Positions 32,417 through 41,199 of a stretch of DNA of 64,000 nucleotides are shown piece by piece. The notes beneath the pieces were generated by a model. That model was given only the letters and a program-made list of their open reading frames with translations. It ran no database searches and had not been told where the DNA came from. The number at the start of each line of letters is the position of its first letter. Positions within the stretch are counted from its first letter, which is position 1. The stretch spans positions 322,541 through 386,540 of the forward strand of contig JAVYKX010000002.1 of the NCBI GenBank assembly GCA_038741495.1, in the 5' to 3' direction. The DNA is from Thermofilum sp. (lineage in GTDB: Archaea; Thermoproteota; Thermoprotei; Thermofilales; Thermofilaceae). A program made the position numbers and the translations under genes.

Positions 32417-34275
32417 CCGCTCAGAGGACCTATCGCCTTAGCGGGGCATATCGAGGCGCAGACGCCGCACCCAGCGCAGAGCTCCGTGAGGATCTTGATG
32501 GAGCCGTTCTCGCGCACAATAGCGGGGCAAGAGAACTGGTCGACGCATATACCGCACTTCACGCACTTCGCCTGGTCGATAACATACGGTACAACAGCCT
32601 CTCCACGCATCCTCTTCATCCTCAGCTCTTCCAGAGCGCAGAACTGCCTAGCCACGACTACCGCGGGCGCGTTCTTCTCTCTAGCGTACTTTATGGCTCT
32701 CTCCACCGCGTCCCTGAGTCTCGCCACCTCGTAGGCGGGAACCACCTCGACGAACTCGACACCGCATGCTCTCGCCAAGTTCTCAACGGGGATCGCAGGC
32801 CTTTTCTCACCCGTCGGGCCGTAACCGCTTCCAGGGTGCGGCTGGTGCCCCGTCATTGCGGTGACTCCGTTATCCATCACGACCACAACTATAGGGTACT
32901 GGTTGTAGACAGCGTTGATGAGGCCAGGTATCCCTGCGTGGTAGAATGTAGAGTCCCCGATGAAAGCTACCACGGGATCCTTGCTGAAGCGGGCGATCCC
33001 CATGCCGATCCCTAGCGCGGAGCCCATGCTCCACGTAAAGTCAGCCATCCGGAAGGGCGGGAAAAAGCCGAGCGTGTAGCAGCCAATATCGTTAGCCCAG
33101 ACTGGCTTCACCCTCGCTCTAGCCGCCGCGAGCTTCACGGCGTAATAGGTCGACCTGTGCCCGCACCCGGGGCACAGCGTCGGAGGCCTTGGAGGCAGTT
33201 CTACTCCGGCCGCGTTTCCTCGAGGCGGGTCGAAGCTGACGCCGAGAGCTTTCGAGAGCCCGGAGGCTACGAGGGCTGTGTTCAGCTCGCCGACCCGCGG
33301 GAAGAGGTCCTTGCCGTGAATCTCGGCAGAGCTTCCCTCCCTCTGAGCAAAGGCCCTCAGCTGATCCTCCACGAAGGGCTCCAACTCCTCCACGACGACG
33401 ATCTTCCTGAACTCGAGAGCGCGCTTCGCTAGCGCTCTGGGGAGCGGGTAAGTGCTCGCGAGCTTGAGAAGCGGAGGGTTAACCTTCAACCAATCTAAAG
33501 CTTCCCTCACGTATGCGTGCGCGAAGCCTGCGGAAACGATGAGCGTGTCTCCGTCTCCCTCGACGAACCGGTTAAACGGCCACTCGCCGAGCTTCTCCTC
33601 AAGCGTCCTGATTCTCTCGAGAACCTCTCGGTGCTTTCTTAGGCTGTACGGCGGTAGCAGCGCCCACCTCTCCGGGTCGCGGTGGAATACGGGCTCGCGG
33701 TGCACTCTCTCCACCGCACCGAACATGACCTCGCCCCTGCTGTGCGACAGCCTAGTAGTCGTCCTCAGAATCACAGCCGTACGGTGCTCCTCCGACAGCT
33801 GGAAGAGCTCCCTCGTCATGTCCTTCGCTTCCTGAACCCCCGAAGGCTCGAAAACCGGGATGTACGAGTGCAGCCCGTAGTAGCGGTTATCTTGCTCGTT
33901 CTGGCTGCTGTGCGCGTTAGGATCATCCGCGGAAACCACCACTAGCCCGCCCACAACCCCCGTGTAGCCGAGGCTCATAAGAGGGTCTGAAGCCACGTTG
34001 AGTCCCACGTGCTTCATCGCGACGAGCGCTCTGAGCCCCATCATGCTCACTCCTATGCCGACCTCCAGGGCAACTTTCTCGTTAGTGCTCCACTCCACGT
34101 ACACCCCGTACTCCTCAGCCACCTCCGCCAGGGCCTCGAGAATCTCGGTGGACGGCGTGCCGGGGTACGCGGCAGCAGCGGATATCCCGGCCTCCACAGC
34201 GCCTCGTGCGATAGCCTCATTCCCCAGGAGAAGCTTGCGGGTGCCGCTATCCCCGCTTATAGCCGCTCTTGCCAC
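32413..34275 (-). CDS. iorA: Indolepyruvate:ferredoxin oxidoreductase, alpha subunit
   Basis: A 620-residue IorA. The N-terminal pyrimidine domain has KLLLGNEAIARGAVEAG and AYPGTPSTEI; the thiamine diphosphate domain has CPGCGHRSTYYAV and GDSTFYHAGIPGLINAVYNQ; the C terminus carries two ferredoxin-type motifs (CVKCGICVDQFSCP and CAGCGVCASICP) for 4Fe-4S clusters. The first ferredoxin motif has a longer spacer before its last cysteine than the canonical CxxCxxCxxxCP, as in other IorA proteins. It starts with GTG 34275 and is divergent from the gene at 34310, with an AT-rich promoter between them. Confidence 0.94.
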   Translation of the reverse strand: MARAAISGDSGTRKLLLGNEAIARGAVEAGISAAAAYPGTPSTEILEALAEVAEEYGVYVEWSTNEKVALEVGIGVSMMGLRALVAMKHVGLNVASDPLMSLGYTGVVGGLVVVSADDPNAHSSQNEQDNRYYGLHSYIPVFEPSGVQEAKDMTRELFQLSEEHRTAVILRTTTRLSHSRGEVMFGAVERVHREPVFHRDPERWALLPPYSLRKHREVLERIRTLEEKLGEWPFNRFVEGDGDTLIVSAGFAHAYVREALDWLKVNPPLLKLASTYPLPRALAKRALEFRKIVVVEELEPFVEDQLRAFAQREGSSAEIHGKDLFPRVGELNTALVASGLSKALGVSFDPPRGNAAGVELPPRPPTLCPGCGHRSTYYAVKLAAARARVKPVWANDIGCYTLGFFPPFRMADFTWSMGSALGIGMGIARFSKDPVVAFIGDSTFYHAGIPGLINAVYNQYPIVVVVMDNGVTAMTGHQPHPGSGYGPTGEKRPAIPVENLARACGVEFVEVVPAYEVARLRDAVERAIKYAREKNAPAVVVARQFCALEELRMKRMRGEAVVPYVIDQAKCVKCGICVDQFSCPAIVRENGSIKILTELCAGCGVCASICPAKAIGPLSG

Positions 34276-34309
34276 AATAATTTAAGAGCGGGGAGGAATT
34301 AACATTTAT

Positions 34310-34714
34310 GTGCAGCTGAGCATAAGCTACACTTTCCTACAGGTTGAAAAAATTGCGGAGGGTTTTCAAGGACCCTTAAACGTAAACGTCCAGGTCACCT
34401 TCCCCCTCCTCACGGAGCGCATTAGCGAAACAGCAATCTCTGTAGGTTTCGCAGCCAACGTCTCCTCCTCTCCCCCATTCTTCTCCGTGATCATGAGGGG
34501 AAAAGTCCTCATCCAGGGCTCCAGAGAGGAGATCGAGAAAGTGGCGGAGAAGCTTAAAGCACAGCCGGGAGACCCCGAGCTGGTGCAGATGGTGACGAGC
34601 AACCTGATCTTCGAAGCCATGCTCCTCCTCAGGGAGATAGGGGTCCCGCCCGTCCTACCCCTGATACCCGCAGCTCCGCAGAAGCCCTCCGGTACCGAGT
34701 TCCACCCGGTGTAA
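34310..34714 (+). CDS. Small conserved-looking protein, possibly SecB-like
   Basis: A 134-residue protein, mostly beta, with alternating pattern (VQVTFPLLTER, ISVGFAANVSS, PFFSVIMRGKVLIQGS), a helix, and a C-terminal helix LIFEAMLLLREIGVPPVLPLIP. The last element resembles the FPxxREVI...GFPPLxLPPI end of the SecB-like chaperone family, but the resemblance is weak. The GTG start at 34310 lies 22-30 nt after an AATTTAAGA TATA-like box, so the mRNA may be leaderless. It is followed after 2 nt by another unknown gene. Function not assigned. Confidence 0.5.
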   Translation: MQLSISYTFLQVEKIAEGFQGPLNVNVQVTFPLLTERISETAISVGFAANVSSSPPFFSVIMRGKVLIQGSREEIEKVAEKLKAQPGDPELVQMVTSNLIFEAMLLLREIGVPPVLPLIPAAPQKPSGTEFHPV

Positions 34715-34716
34715 CC

Positions 34717-35580
34717 ATGCACGTAGAGTTCCTCTACGGCGGCAGCTGCCCCGAAGGCTTCTTCAGAGTCGCCCCTGACTGCGGCTGCCCTCCCTCAACT
34801 CTCTCGCCTGAGTGGCTTCTGGCGCAGGCCCTCGAGGAGGACGGCGTTATAAGGAACAGGGGACGGCTCGCGCTCCTCCTCCGGGAAGCCCCGGGGCCTC
34901 ACACAGTAGCGAAGGCGGCTGCAGTCGAGCCAGACATGTGGGAGGGGGTTCTCCACGTAGCTCTTTACGCGGATGCTCAGCCCTGCAGCGAGGAGTGCGC
35001 CTGCCTGCTGCCCTTCGCGCCCGCGACATCGATGCTTGCGGCTCTAGGCAGAAAGCAGGCCTGCGCTTACGCCGAGGCGGTAACCCCGGCCTTCATATCG
35101 AGCTTCATACAGGCGGCCGGCTTCTCAGGTGTGGAGAAGCTTACCCTCGTGAACCCTTCCTACGTGCCATCGAGGTGGACTAAGCTCGTCTTCGACGGCT
35201 TCGAGGGGTACCGGGCTGCCGCGGCGATCCCTGCCCCTCGGGCTCTCCGCTATGCCGCGATGTCCAGCATCGACGCTGAGGCGAGCGCCGGGGAGGTTAG
35301 AGGCGTGCCAATCACAACTCAGGCTCTGCCGCAGCCGAGAGCAGCGCCAAAGCTGGTGCCACTTGCCTTCGGGGAGTCATGGCGAGAGGCTCTAGCTCTG
35401 CTGGAGGAAGTGGAGGCTTCGGGGCACCTAATCACCGCGAGAGCCCTTTACGAGATAGCCTCGGCGATGGGGGCCGGAAAGCCTCTCGTGCGCAAGCTTC
35501 TGGCGTACGGCTACCTGCGCGTCAGGTCTGGGCAGGTAGAGCTATCGGGCAAAGGAATCTACGCTCTCGGCCAAGGGTGA
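34717..35580 (+). CDS. Protein of unknown function with C-terminal winged-helix-like segment
   Basis: A 287-residue protein. It is rich in cysteine in its first 130 residues (GGSCPEG, CGCPP, CSEECACLLPF), then has a mixed alpha/beta centre and a C-terminal segment that looks like a winged helix (WREALALLEEVEASGHLITARALYEIASAMGAGKPLVRKLLAYGYL). No family is recognised. The gene begins 2 nt after the stop of the SecB-like gene, so they are probably in one transcript. The tRNA-Ala gene lies just downstream on the other strand. Confidence 0.55.
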   Translation: MHVEFLYGGSCPEGFFRVAPDCGCPPSTLSPEWLLAQALEEDGVIRNRGRLALLLREAPGPHTVAKAAAVEPDMWEGVLHVALYADAQPCSEECACLLPFAPATSMLAALGRKQACAYAEAVTPAFISSFIQAAGFSGVEKLTLVNPSYVPSRWTKLVFDGFEGYRAAAAIPAPRALRYAAMSSIDAEASAGEVRGVPITTQALPQPRAAPKLVPLAFGESWREALALLEEVEASGHLITARALYEIASAMGAGKPLVRKLLAYGYLRVRSGQVELSGKGIYALGQG

Positions 35581-35597
35581 GAAGCGGGCAAAGAACC

Positions 35598-35690
35598 TGG
35601 TGGACCGGCCGGGATTCGAACCCGGGACCACCGCCGCTCTCGGGAGTGGAACCTTGCAAGGGCGGCATCCTCCCACTAGACGACCGGCCC
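35598..35690 (-). tRNA. tRNA-Ala (UGC) with one intron
   Basis: On the minus strand acceptor GGGCCGG (35690-35684) pairs with CCGGTCC (35608-35602), discriminator A (35601) and encoded CCA (35600-35598). D arm GTCT/GGAT; T arm CCGGG-TTCGAAT-CCCGG. The anticodon stem CCGCC/GGCGG forms if 18 nt are removed; splicing at the canonical 37/38 position gives loop CTTGCAC and anticodon UGC. The mature molecule has 75 nt. An A-rich TATA-like stretch (about 35713-35724, minus strand) is upstream. Confidence 0.85.
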
Positions 35691-35718
35691 CCGGCAGCCA
35701 CCTCCCGCGCTGGTTTTT

Positions 35719-37227
35719 CTACTTTTCGCGGCAGAGCTCCGTCAACGTCCCGATTTCTTCTAACTGCACCCCTTTAGCGAAGACTTTCACGGCTCTAACT
35801 CTCGCGTACTCTTCTCTCGAGCAAGGTTCGCTTGTCGTGTTCAGCACAACCAGGTACTCGCGCGGTGTCTTCTCTAGCGCGTAGATGCTTAAAGCCTCCT
35901 TGAATGAGATCCTCTCGGAAGCAGTGTAAGAGTGTATCGGGAGGCCTTCGGGCCCACCTCTATTCACAGCAGCGTAAATCCCCAGCCAAGGGTTCAGCGG
36001 CTCGACGGGCGAGTCCGAGGAGCCCATAAGCGTGGCGCCTGTGCTCAGGAGAGACCTGTACGCGTAAACCCACCTCGCTCTGTAGCCGAGCCTATCCACT
36101 ATCCACGTGTCGCTGAGAATGAAGTGAGGCTGGACGGACACCCTCAGCTTGAGCTCTGAGATTCTCTCAAGGAGGTCGGGCGGGGTAAGCGAAGCGTGCT
36201 CTATCCTCAGTTCAGTCTTAGCGAGCCGCGCGCCCTCCAGCACCTGCTCAACGGCTAGATCCCCGATAGCGTGAACAGCCGTATCCAGCCCTCTCGCAGC
36301 AGCTCGCCTAGCGAGCTCGGCGATTTGCTCGGCCTTCATCAAGAGGGTTCCGGCGCTCTCCGCGTCGGAGTACGGTTCGCGGAGCGCAGCGGTGCGTGCT
36401 CCGAAGCTCCCGTCGGCGAACGCCTTTACCCCTCTAACCAGGTGTGCTGCGCCCGGAGGTATTTCGCCCACTTGCTCGTGAGCGACATAGGCCTCGTACT
36501 TGACGTTGAGGAGGCCTTCGCGCTCGAGAGTGCTTATGATCGAAAGCTCATCCGGGCCTGCGGACATAGAGTGCAGCGATACCACGCCGTAGGAGAGGTA
36601 CTCGCCCAGCACCCTGCAGATGAGTGGTTTGACTACGCGGAGGCTTGGCTTCGGGACTTTCCCGAGAGCCCACGCGACAGCGTCCTCCAGAAGGAGCCCT
36701 GTGAGCCTGCCGTCCTCTTTCACGACGAAACGCTCGAGCCCCTCCGGCGCTTTCCCGGCTAAGCCTAGAGCTTCTGCAGCTTTAGTGTTTATGACCGCGG
36801 CGTGACCGCAAACCCTCACGAGAATCACCGGGTTTCTCGGCGCCGCCTCGTCTAGGTCTTCACGGCTCGGTACTCTCTTCTCTTCAAGCTTCTCTTGATC
36901 CCACCCCCTGCCGACCACCCATTCTCCCGGCCCGAGCTCCGCGGCCTTGCGCCGGACAATCTCCTTCACTTCCTCGATGGATCTGGCGCTCTTCAGGTCT
37001 ACTCCAGAGTAGCTGAGCGCTGTGGAGAAAAGGTGGGTGTGCGCGTCTCTTAAGCCCGGCACTACAAGCCTCCCCTCCAGGTCGAGGGTTAGGGGTGCCT
37101 GGAACCTGAGGGAAGAGCTCTCAGAGCCGGCGAAGATGACCCCCTCGCCAGCGGACAAAACCACTGCTTCTACATCGTCGTCGAGCGGGTAGGTGAAGTT
37201 TACCAGCCTGAGCAGGCGAGGCACCAC
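35719..37227 (-). CDS. YtcJ-like amidohydrolase
   Basis: A 502-residue metal-dependent amidohydrolase of COG1574. The metal-binding HxH is in VVPGLRDAHTHLFS near residue 60, followed by GEWVVGRGWDQEKL, the GVKAFADGSFGARTAALREPY signature, AVHAIGDLAVEQ, RIEHASL and LMGSSDSPVEPLNP with the terminal aspartate. Members hydrolyse a wide range of amide substrates and the specific substrate cannot be told. There is no signal peptide, so it is cytoplasmic. It lies between a tRNA-Ala gene and the divergent trm5-like gene. Confidence 0.85.
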   Translation of the reverse strand: MVPRLLRLVNFTYPLDDDVEAVVLSAGEGVIFAGSESSSLRFQAPLTLDLEGRLVVPGLRDAHTHLFSTALSYSGVDLKSARSIEEVKEIVRRKAAELGPGEWVVGRGWDQEKLEEKRVPSREDLDEAAPRNPVILVRVCGHAAVINTKAAEALGLAGKAPEGLERFVVKEDGRLTGLLLEDAVAWALGKVPKPSLRVVKPLICRVLGEYLSYGVVSLHSMSAGPDELSIISTLEREGLLNVKYEAYVAHEQVGEIPPGAAHLVRGVKAFADGSFGARTAALREPYSDAESAGTLLMKAEQIAELARRAAARGLDTAVHAIGDLAVEQVLEGARLAKTELRIEHASLTPPDLLERISELKLRVSVQPHFILSDTWIVDRLGYRARWVYAYRSLLSTGATLMGSSDSPVEPLNPWLGIYAAVNRGGPEGLPIHSYTASERISFKEALSIYALEKTPREYLVVLNTTSEPCSREEYARVRAVKVFAKGVQLEEIGTLTELCREK

Positions 37228-37320
37228 CTCTCCCTACCACGCTGCCTAATACGCTTTTCAGTCCAAGCGGAGAAATTTATCCCAGGGAGACCGGGCTTAC
37301 CGGAAGCCTGGTGATGGCTG

Positions 37321-38181
37321 TTGCGGCTTAAAGAAGTGCTGAGAGGTAAAGTCCCACCGGACCTCTTAGACCTAGTGCCTGCGAGCTTTGATATCGTGGG
37401 CTCTAGGGGGAGGGCGGTCGCAATACTCGAGCTCGACGACAGGCTGGTCCCCTACGGTGAGCTCATCGCAGAGGAGCTCATGCGAATGCACAAGAGTGTC
37501 AGGGCAGTTTACCGAAAAGCTAGCGAGCGGAAGGGGGACTACAGGGTCAGGGAGCTGGAGCTGCTCGCAGGAGAGCCTGTAACGGAGGTTCTCCACAAAG
37601 AGCACGGTTACTTGCTGAAGCTCGATATCTCGAAAGTTTACTTTTCCCCAAGGGAGGCCACTGAGAGGCAGAGGGTGGCTTCCAAGGTTAGGCCAGGCGA
37701 GACAGTGATGGTGATGTTCGCCGGCGTAGGCCCCTACGCAGTCGCCATCGCTAAAGCCCAGCCGCTCGTCGCCCAGATAATCGCCATTGAGATAAACCCC
37801 GAGGCGTACCGCTACCTCGTCGAGAACGTTCACCTGAACAAGCTCGAGGGTAAAATTACCCCTGTGCTGGGAGATGTGAGGGAGAAGGCTCCCGCTTTTC
37901 GCCGCTGCTGCGATCGGGTCGTCATGCCCCTCCCTAAGGGGGCTTACATGTTCCTCGACGAGGCTATCGACTGCCTGGCGGGACGCGGGGTCATTCACTT
38001 CTACTACTGGGGTGCTGAGGGTAGGGCGTTCGAGGAGGGCTACGAGCTTGTGCGGAGAGCAGCGGAAAAGCACGGCTGTCTATCGGAGCTGCTCGAGACT
38101 AGGGTGGTTTCACCGTATGCTCCGAGAGTCTACAAGGTTGCTATCGACGTTCTGGTGAACTGTGGAGAAGCGGCAAGATAA
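37321..38181 (+). CDS. Trm5-family tRNA (guanine37-N1) methyltransferase
   Basis: A 286-residue class I methyltransferase. The D2 domain has ISKVYFSPREATERQRVASKV; the SAM site is VMFAGVGPYAVAIAK, then AIEINPEAYRYLVENV; the catalytic-loop position reads DRVVMPLPKGAYMFLDEAI. These are features of archaeal Trm5, which methylates G37 next to the anticodon; related Taw22 enzymes act on imG2 precursors and cannot be fully excluded. The start is TTG 37321, with GGTGATGG upstream and a TATA-like AAATTTATCC at about 37271-37280. It is followed 27 nt later by the phosphohexomutase gene. Confidence 0.82.
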   Translation: MRLKEVLRGKVPPDLLDLVPASFDIVGSRGRAVAILELDDRLVPYGELIAEELMRMHKSVRAVYRKASERKGDYRVRELELLAGEPVTEVLHKEHGYLLKLDISKVYFSPREATERQRVASKVRPGETVMVMFAGVGPYAVAIAKAQPLVAQIIAIEINPEAYRYLVENVHLNKLEGKITPVLGDVREKAPAFRRCCDRVVMPLPKGAYMFLDEAIDCLAGRGVIHFYYWGAEGRAFEEGYELVRRAAEKHGCLSELLETRVVSPYAPRVYKVAIDVLVNCGEAAR

Positions 38182-38208
38182 ATTAGCCGGAGGATACGAA
38201 GAGTTTCG

Positions 38209-39537
38209 ATGAACCTGCCGAAGCACATCTTCAGAGCTTACGACGTTCGGGGCATTTACGGCCAGGATCTCACCCCCGAGATCTTTCTCCTGCTCGGAGC
38301 CGCCCTCTCGGAGCAGTTCAGCGAGTTCTGCACCTGCTCCGACACTAGGATAAGCTCACCGGCTCTCCGGCTCTCCCTGATAGCGGGGCTTCTGGGAGGG
38401 GGGGCCAAGGTCGTGGACGCCGGCTTAGGGCCGATAGGTTTAGCGATCTACGCGGCGAAGCACCGGAGGTACGCTGTAGGCTACGTGACTGCCTCCCACC
38501 TGCCTCCCGAGTGGAACGGGCTCAAGCTGTACGAGCCTGGGGGGAGGCCTATTTCCCTCGAGGACCTCGATAGGCTTCGCGAAAGAGTTGAGAGAGGTGT
38601 TTCGTGGCGCGCGAAAAGAGAGGCGAAAGTCGTTATTGAGGAGAGCCTTCTCAACAGCTACTCGGAGTACTTGAGGAGCCTCCCCCGAGCTGCTGGCAAC
38701 CTTAGGGTCGTTTTAGACTGCGGGAACGGTGCGACATCGCTGGTCGTCCCGAACCTGCTTAGGGAGTTGGGTTATGAGGTTATTACCGTTAACTGCGATG
38801 TCGATCCGCTGTTTTCCGCAAGGGGGTCCGAGCCCACGGCGGAGGCCACGAGCTACCTGGGAGACCTCGTCAGGAGGTTTCAGGCCGATGTGGGGGTGGC
38901 TTTCGACGGTGATGGAGACCGCGTGATCTTCTACGATGAGAAGGGTAGACCGCTCACCCCCGAGCAGGCTGCTGTAGTTATGATCAAGGGGCACAAGGTG
39001 AGGAAAGTAATCGCTAACGTCGAATGCTCGTGGCTCTTGGACAGGTTCGTGAAAGAGACGGGCGGCACGGTCGAAAGAGTTCCTGTAGGCCGCATCTATA
39101 TAATCTACAAGTCGATTGAAGGCTACGGGGGGCTGGGGGTTGAGAGCAGCGGCCATTACGTTACATACGAGGGAGCTAACCTCGACGATGGCGTAGCATC
39201 TCTCCTATACTTTCTCGAGGCGGTATCCGCGCTTGGCGGGCCGGTTTCAAGTCATGTGCCTCCGACACCCCTGGCGAGAAGGTTAAAGCTACATGTGGGT
39301 GACGAGATGAAGTTCGTTATCGTTGAGCGAATGAAGGAAAGGCTCTCCTCCAAGTACCGGGATACGACGACGATCGACGGCGTGCGCGTCGACCTAGAAG
39401 AGGGCTGGTTCCTGGTAAGGCCTTCGAACACTGAGCCCGTAGTTCGCGTAACGATAGAGGCAGGAGACGAGGCTTCCCTCAAGCGTCTCGAGGAGCTGGT
39501 GCGGGAGGAGTTAAGGGAGGCCGGCGCACCTCTCTAA
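38209..39537 (+). CDS. Phosphomannomutase / phosphoglucomutase
   Basis: A 442-residue alpha-D-phosphohexomutase that interconverts hexose 6- and 1-phosphates. All four family motifs are intact: the phosphoserine loop TASHLPPEWNG (Ser96), the metal site DGDGDR (233-238), the sugar loop GVESSGHY, and the phosphate-binding RPSNTEPVVR near the C terminus. It supplies sugar 1-phosphates for nucleotide sugars and glycogen. This intact enzyme contrasts with the degenerate homologue at 58957-60312. It probably shares a transcript with the trm5-like gene. Confidence 0.93.
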   Translation: MNLPKHIFRAYDVRGIYGQDLTPEIFLLLGAALSEQFSEFCTCSDTRISSPALRLSLIAGLLGGGAKVVDAGLGPIGLAIYAAKHRRYAVGYVTASHLPPEWNGLKLYEPGGRPISLEDLDRLRERVERGVSWRAKREAKVVIEESLLNSYSEYLRSLPRAAGNLRVVLDCGNGATSLVVPNLLRELGYEVITVNCDVDPLFSARGSEPTAEATSYLGDLVRRFQADVGVAFDGDGDRVIFYDEKGRPLTPEQAAVVMIKGHKVRKVIANVECSWLLDRFVKETGGTVERVPVGRIYIIYKSIEGYGGLGVESSGHYVTYEGANLDDGVASLLYFLEAVSALGGPVSSHVPPTPLARRLKLHVGDEMKFVIVERMKERLSSKYRDTTTIDGVRVDLEEGWFLVRPSNTEPVVRVTIEAGDEASLKRLEELVREELREAGAPL

Positions 39538-39558
39538 CCGAAAACAGTTTAATAGGTG

Positions 39559-39915
39559 ATGGATGAGGTAGAGGGGGTTCCCTTGAGCGTAGTGGCCATC
39601 GGGTCTACACCTACCATCGACTCAATGAGGTTGCTGGGCTTCGAAGTAGTCATGGTGCCTGAGAAACTGTCGGAAAGTGTGGAGGAGGAAGTGATCTCCA
39701 AGGTCGTGGAGAGCAGGGTTGTCATAATCGAGGAACCGGTTTACTCTCAGGTTAGTGGAAAGCTCCGCAGGCTTTTCACTTTCCTCAGAGAGCCCCCTCT
39801 GCTCGTTGTCGTTCCATCCATGAAGCAGCCATCTACACGTAGGCTTGAAGAGCTTTACCAGCTGCTCTCTTACGCTGTCGGGGTGAGGTTGAGATGGGCG
39901 AAGAAGGAGGAGTAA
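39559..39915 (+). CDS. A/V-type ATP synthase subunit F-like
   Basis: A 118-residue protein with the alpha/beta fold pattern of subunit F: LSVVAIGSTPTIDSMRLLGFEVV, then RVVIIEEPVYSQV, PPLLVVVPSM, and a C-terminal ELYQLLSYAVGVRL helix like the one that contacts the rotor shaft in subunit F. It is directly followed by the subunit H and E genes, which supports the assignment. ATG 39559 is preferred over GTG 39556. A TATA-like GTTTAATAGG lies just upstream. A second F-like gene is present on the other strand at 40864-41139, so which one serves the rotor is open. Confidence 0.6.
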   Translation: MDEVEGVPLSVVAIGSTPTIDSMRLLGFEVVMVPEKLSESVEEEVISKVVESRVVIIEEPVYSQVSGKLRRLFTFLREPPLLVVVPSMKQPSTRRLEELYQLLSYAVGVRLRWAKKEE

Positions 39916-40244
39916 GAAAGGCTTACTGGACCGAGGAGATCGATGTCAGAGTAATACTCGAGGAGCAGAAGAAGGCGGACGAGCTCGTGGCTCAGGCAAA
40001 GAAGAAGGCTGATGAAGTGCTTGAAGAAGCTAGGAGAAAAGCTAAGGAGATTTTAGCTCAAGCAGAAGCCGTAGATGTAGGCGCAGAGGAGATTATCGGC
40101 AAGGAGCGGAGAAGAATCGAGGAACAGCTCAGTGCCCTCTTGAAGGATCATGAAAGAAAGCTTGCCGAGCTAAAGCTAAGGCTCGAGGAAATGCGGGGAG
40201 AGATTAAGAAGCGGGTGCTCGAGGAGCTCACGAGGTGGGCTTAA
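39894..40244 (+). CDS. A/V-type ATP synthase subunit H (peripheral stalk coiled coil)
   Basis: A 116-residue, almost wholly helical protein with right-handed-type charged repeats (QKKADELVAQAKKKADEVLEEARRKAKEILAQAE), as in subunit H/G of A/V-ATPases, which forms the peripheral stalk dimer with subunit E. The start ATG overlaps the F-like gene by 22 nt, and its stop overlaps the subunit E ATG as TAATG, so stoichiometric translation is likely. The other subunits (A, B, C, D, a, c) are not in the window. Confidence 0.75.
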   Translation: MGEEGGVRKAYWTEEIDVRVILEEQKKADELVAQAKKKADEVLEEARRKAKEILAQAEAVDVGAEEIIGKERRRIEEQLSALLKDHERKLAELKLRLEEMRGEIKKRVLEELTRWA

Positions 40245-40867
40245 TGAGCGCACCGAGTCTTTTGGACGCAGTTATACAGGAGATAAGGGCCGCCGCACAG
40301 GAGGAGGCTGAAGCCGTTATCCGGAGAGCGGAAGAGGAGGCGAAGCGCATTGTCGAGGAAGCTCAAGAGAGAGCTCGCAAGCTTAGAGAGGAGAGGAGGC
40401 AGAGGCTACTTGAGGAGGCCCGACGCACTGTAGAGGCGGAGTTCGCGCCGAAAAGGCTCGAGCTCAAGCGGAGGATCTACACAGAGCGGTACAACCTCAT
40501 CGCAGAGGAGCTTAAAAAACTCGTTGCTGAAACTCTTGAAGAGTTGAGGCGTGACCCTGCGAGGTACCGAGCGTACTTAGAGAGAGCTTTGGATGCTGCT
40601 GCGAGAAAGCTTGGAGGCGGCTTAGTAGTGCATCCATGCAAAGGTGAGCGTGCCATCATAGAGGAAGTAGCTAAGAGCTTCGCGGAGCCCGGCAATTCCA
40701 GCTCGCGCATCTCTATAGGTGAGGAGATCAACTGCGATGGAGGTTTCCTTGCGAGAACTCCTGACGAGCGTGTATACTTCAACGCGACACTAAGCGCCAA
40801 AGTGTCTGAAGTATTCGAGAGGTTGATGCCAGAGGTCTTCGAGCGAGTCCTTTCGGCGAGGCGCTAA
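40244..40867 (+). CDS. atpE: A/V-type ATP synthase subunit E
   Basis: A 207-residue subunit E. The N-terminal half is a long helix (LDAVIQEIRAAAQEEAEAVIRRAEEEAKRIVEEAQERARKL), paired with subunit H in the stalk; the C-terminal half is an alpha/beta domain with LVVHPCKGERAIIEEVAK and CDGGFLARTPDERVYFNATL, which matches the GGxxxxxxDGxxxxxNTxxxR-like end of subunit E and binds catalytic subunit B. Start ATG 40244 is coupled to the H stop; GTG 40235 is an alternative. The stop overlaps the convergent F-like gene by 4 nt. Confidence 0.88.
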   Translation: MSAPSLLDAVIQEIRAAAQEEAEAVIRRAEEEAKRIVEEAQERARKLREERRQRLLEEARRTVEAEFAPKRLELKRRIYTERYNLIAEELKKLVAETLEELRRDPARYRAYLERALDAAARKLGGGLVVHPCKGERAIIEEVAKSFAEPGNSSSRISIGEEINCDGGFLARTPDERVYFNATLSAKVSEVFERLMPEVFERVLSARR

Positions 40868-41139
40868 GACAGCTTCACCCGCTTTAATCTCGAGGTTTTC
40901 ATTTCGATGATCGCCGGGAAGGGGTTCTCGTGCTTCAGTCTGGCCAGCGTACCTCTTCCGAGCTCCGCGGCCAGCGTGTCATCGAGAAGCACGAGGTCGA
41001 AGCTCTTCTCTCGCGTGATCCTCTCTAGGATAGCCAGCGCCTCGGACTTTTCCTTGACTACGAATACTTCGCTAAAACCACCCTTCGAAACAGCGCCGGC
41101 GAGGTCTTCCCTCACGATGGCGGCGATACGCAGCTTCAT
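40864..41139 (-). CDS. Second subunit F-like protein
   Basis: A 91-residue alpha/beta protein: KLRIAAIVREDLAGAVSKGGFSEVFVV, EKSEALAILERITREKSFDLVLLDDTLAAEL, then PFPAIIEMKTS. This order and the terminal PAIIE element look like V-type ATPase subunit F. It is convergent with subunit E (4-nt overlap) and divergent from the Trm112-like gene. Having two F-like genes that flank the stalk genes is unusual. It might be the real subunit F, a paralogue with another role, or a small unrelated alpha/beta protein. Confidence 0.5.
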   Translation of the reverse strand: MKLRIAAIVREDLAGAVSKGGFSEVFVVKEKSEALAILERITREKSFDLVLLDDTLAAELGRGTLARLKHENPFPAIIEMKTSRLKRVKLS

Positions 41140-41167
41140 TAACTTCGCTCGGAAATGAGCAGCTGGC

Positions 41168-41176
41168 TTTATAAGG
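41168..41176 (+). promoter_or_regulatory. TATA box of the Trm112-like gene
   Basis: CTTTATAAG lies 24-32 nt before ATG 41200, the distance at which archaeal transcripts begin at the start codon, and no ribosome-binding site precedes that ATG. This favours a leaderless mRNA and decides the start against the upstream in-frame ATG at 41155. Confidence 0.6.
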
Positions 41177-41199
41177 ATCTCACCGGGGAAGTTGCGAGT

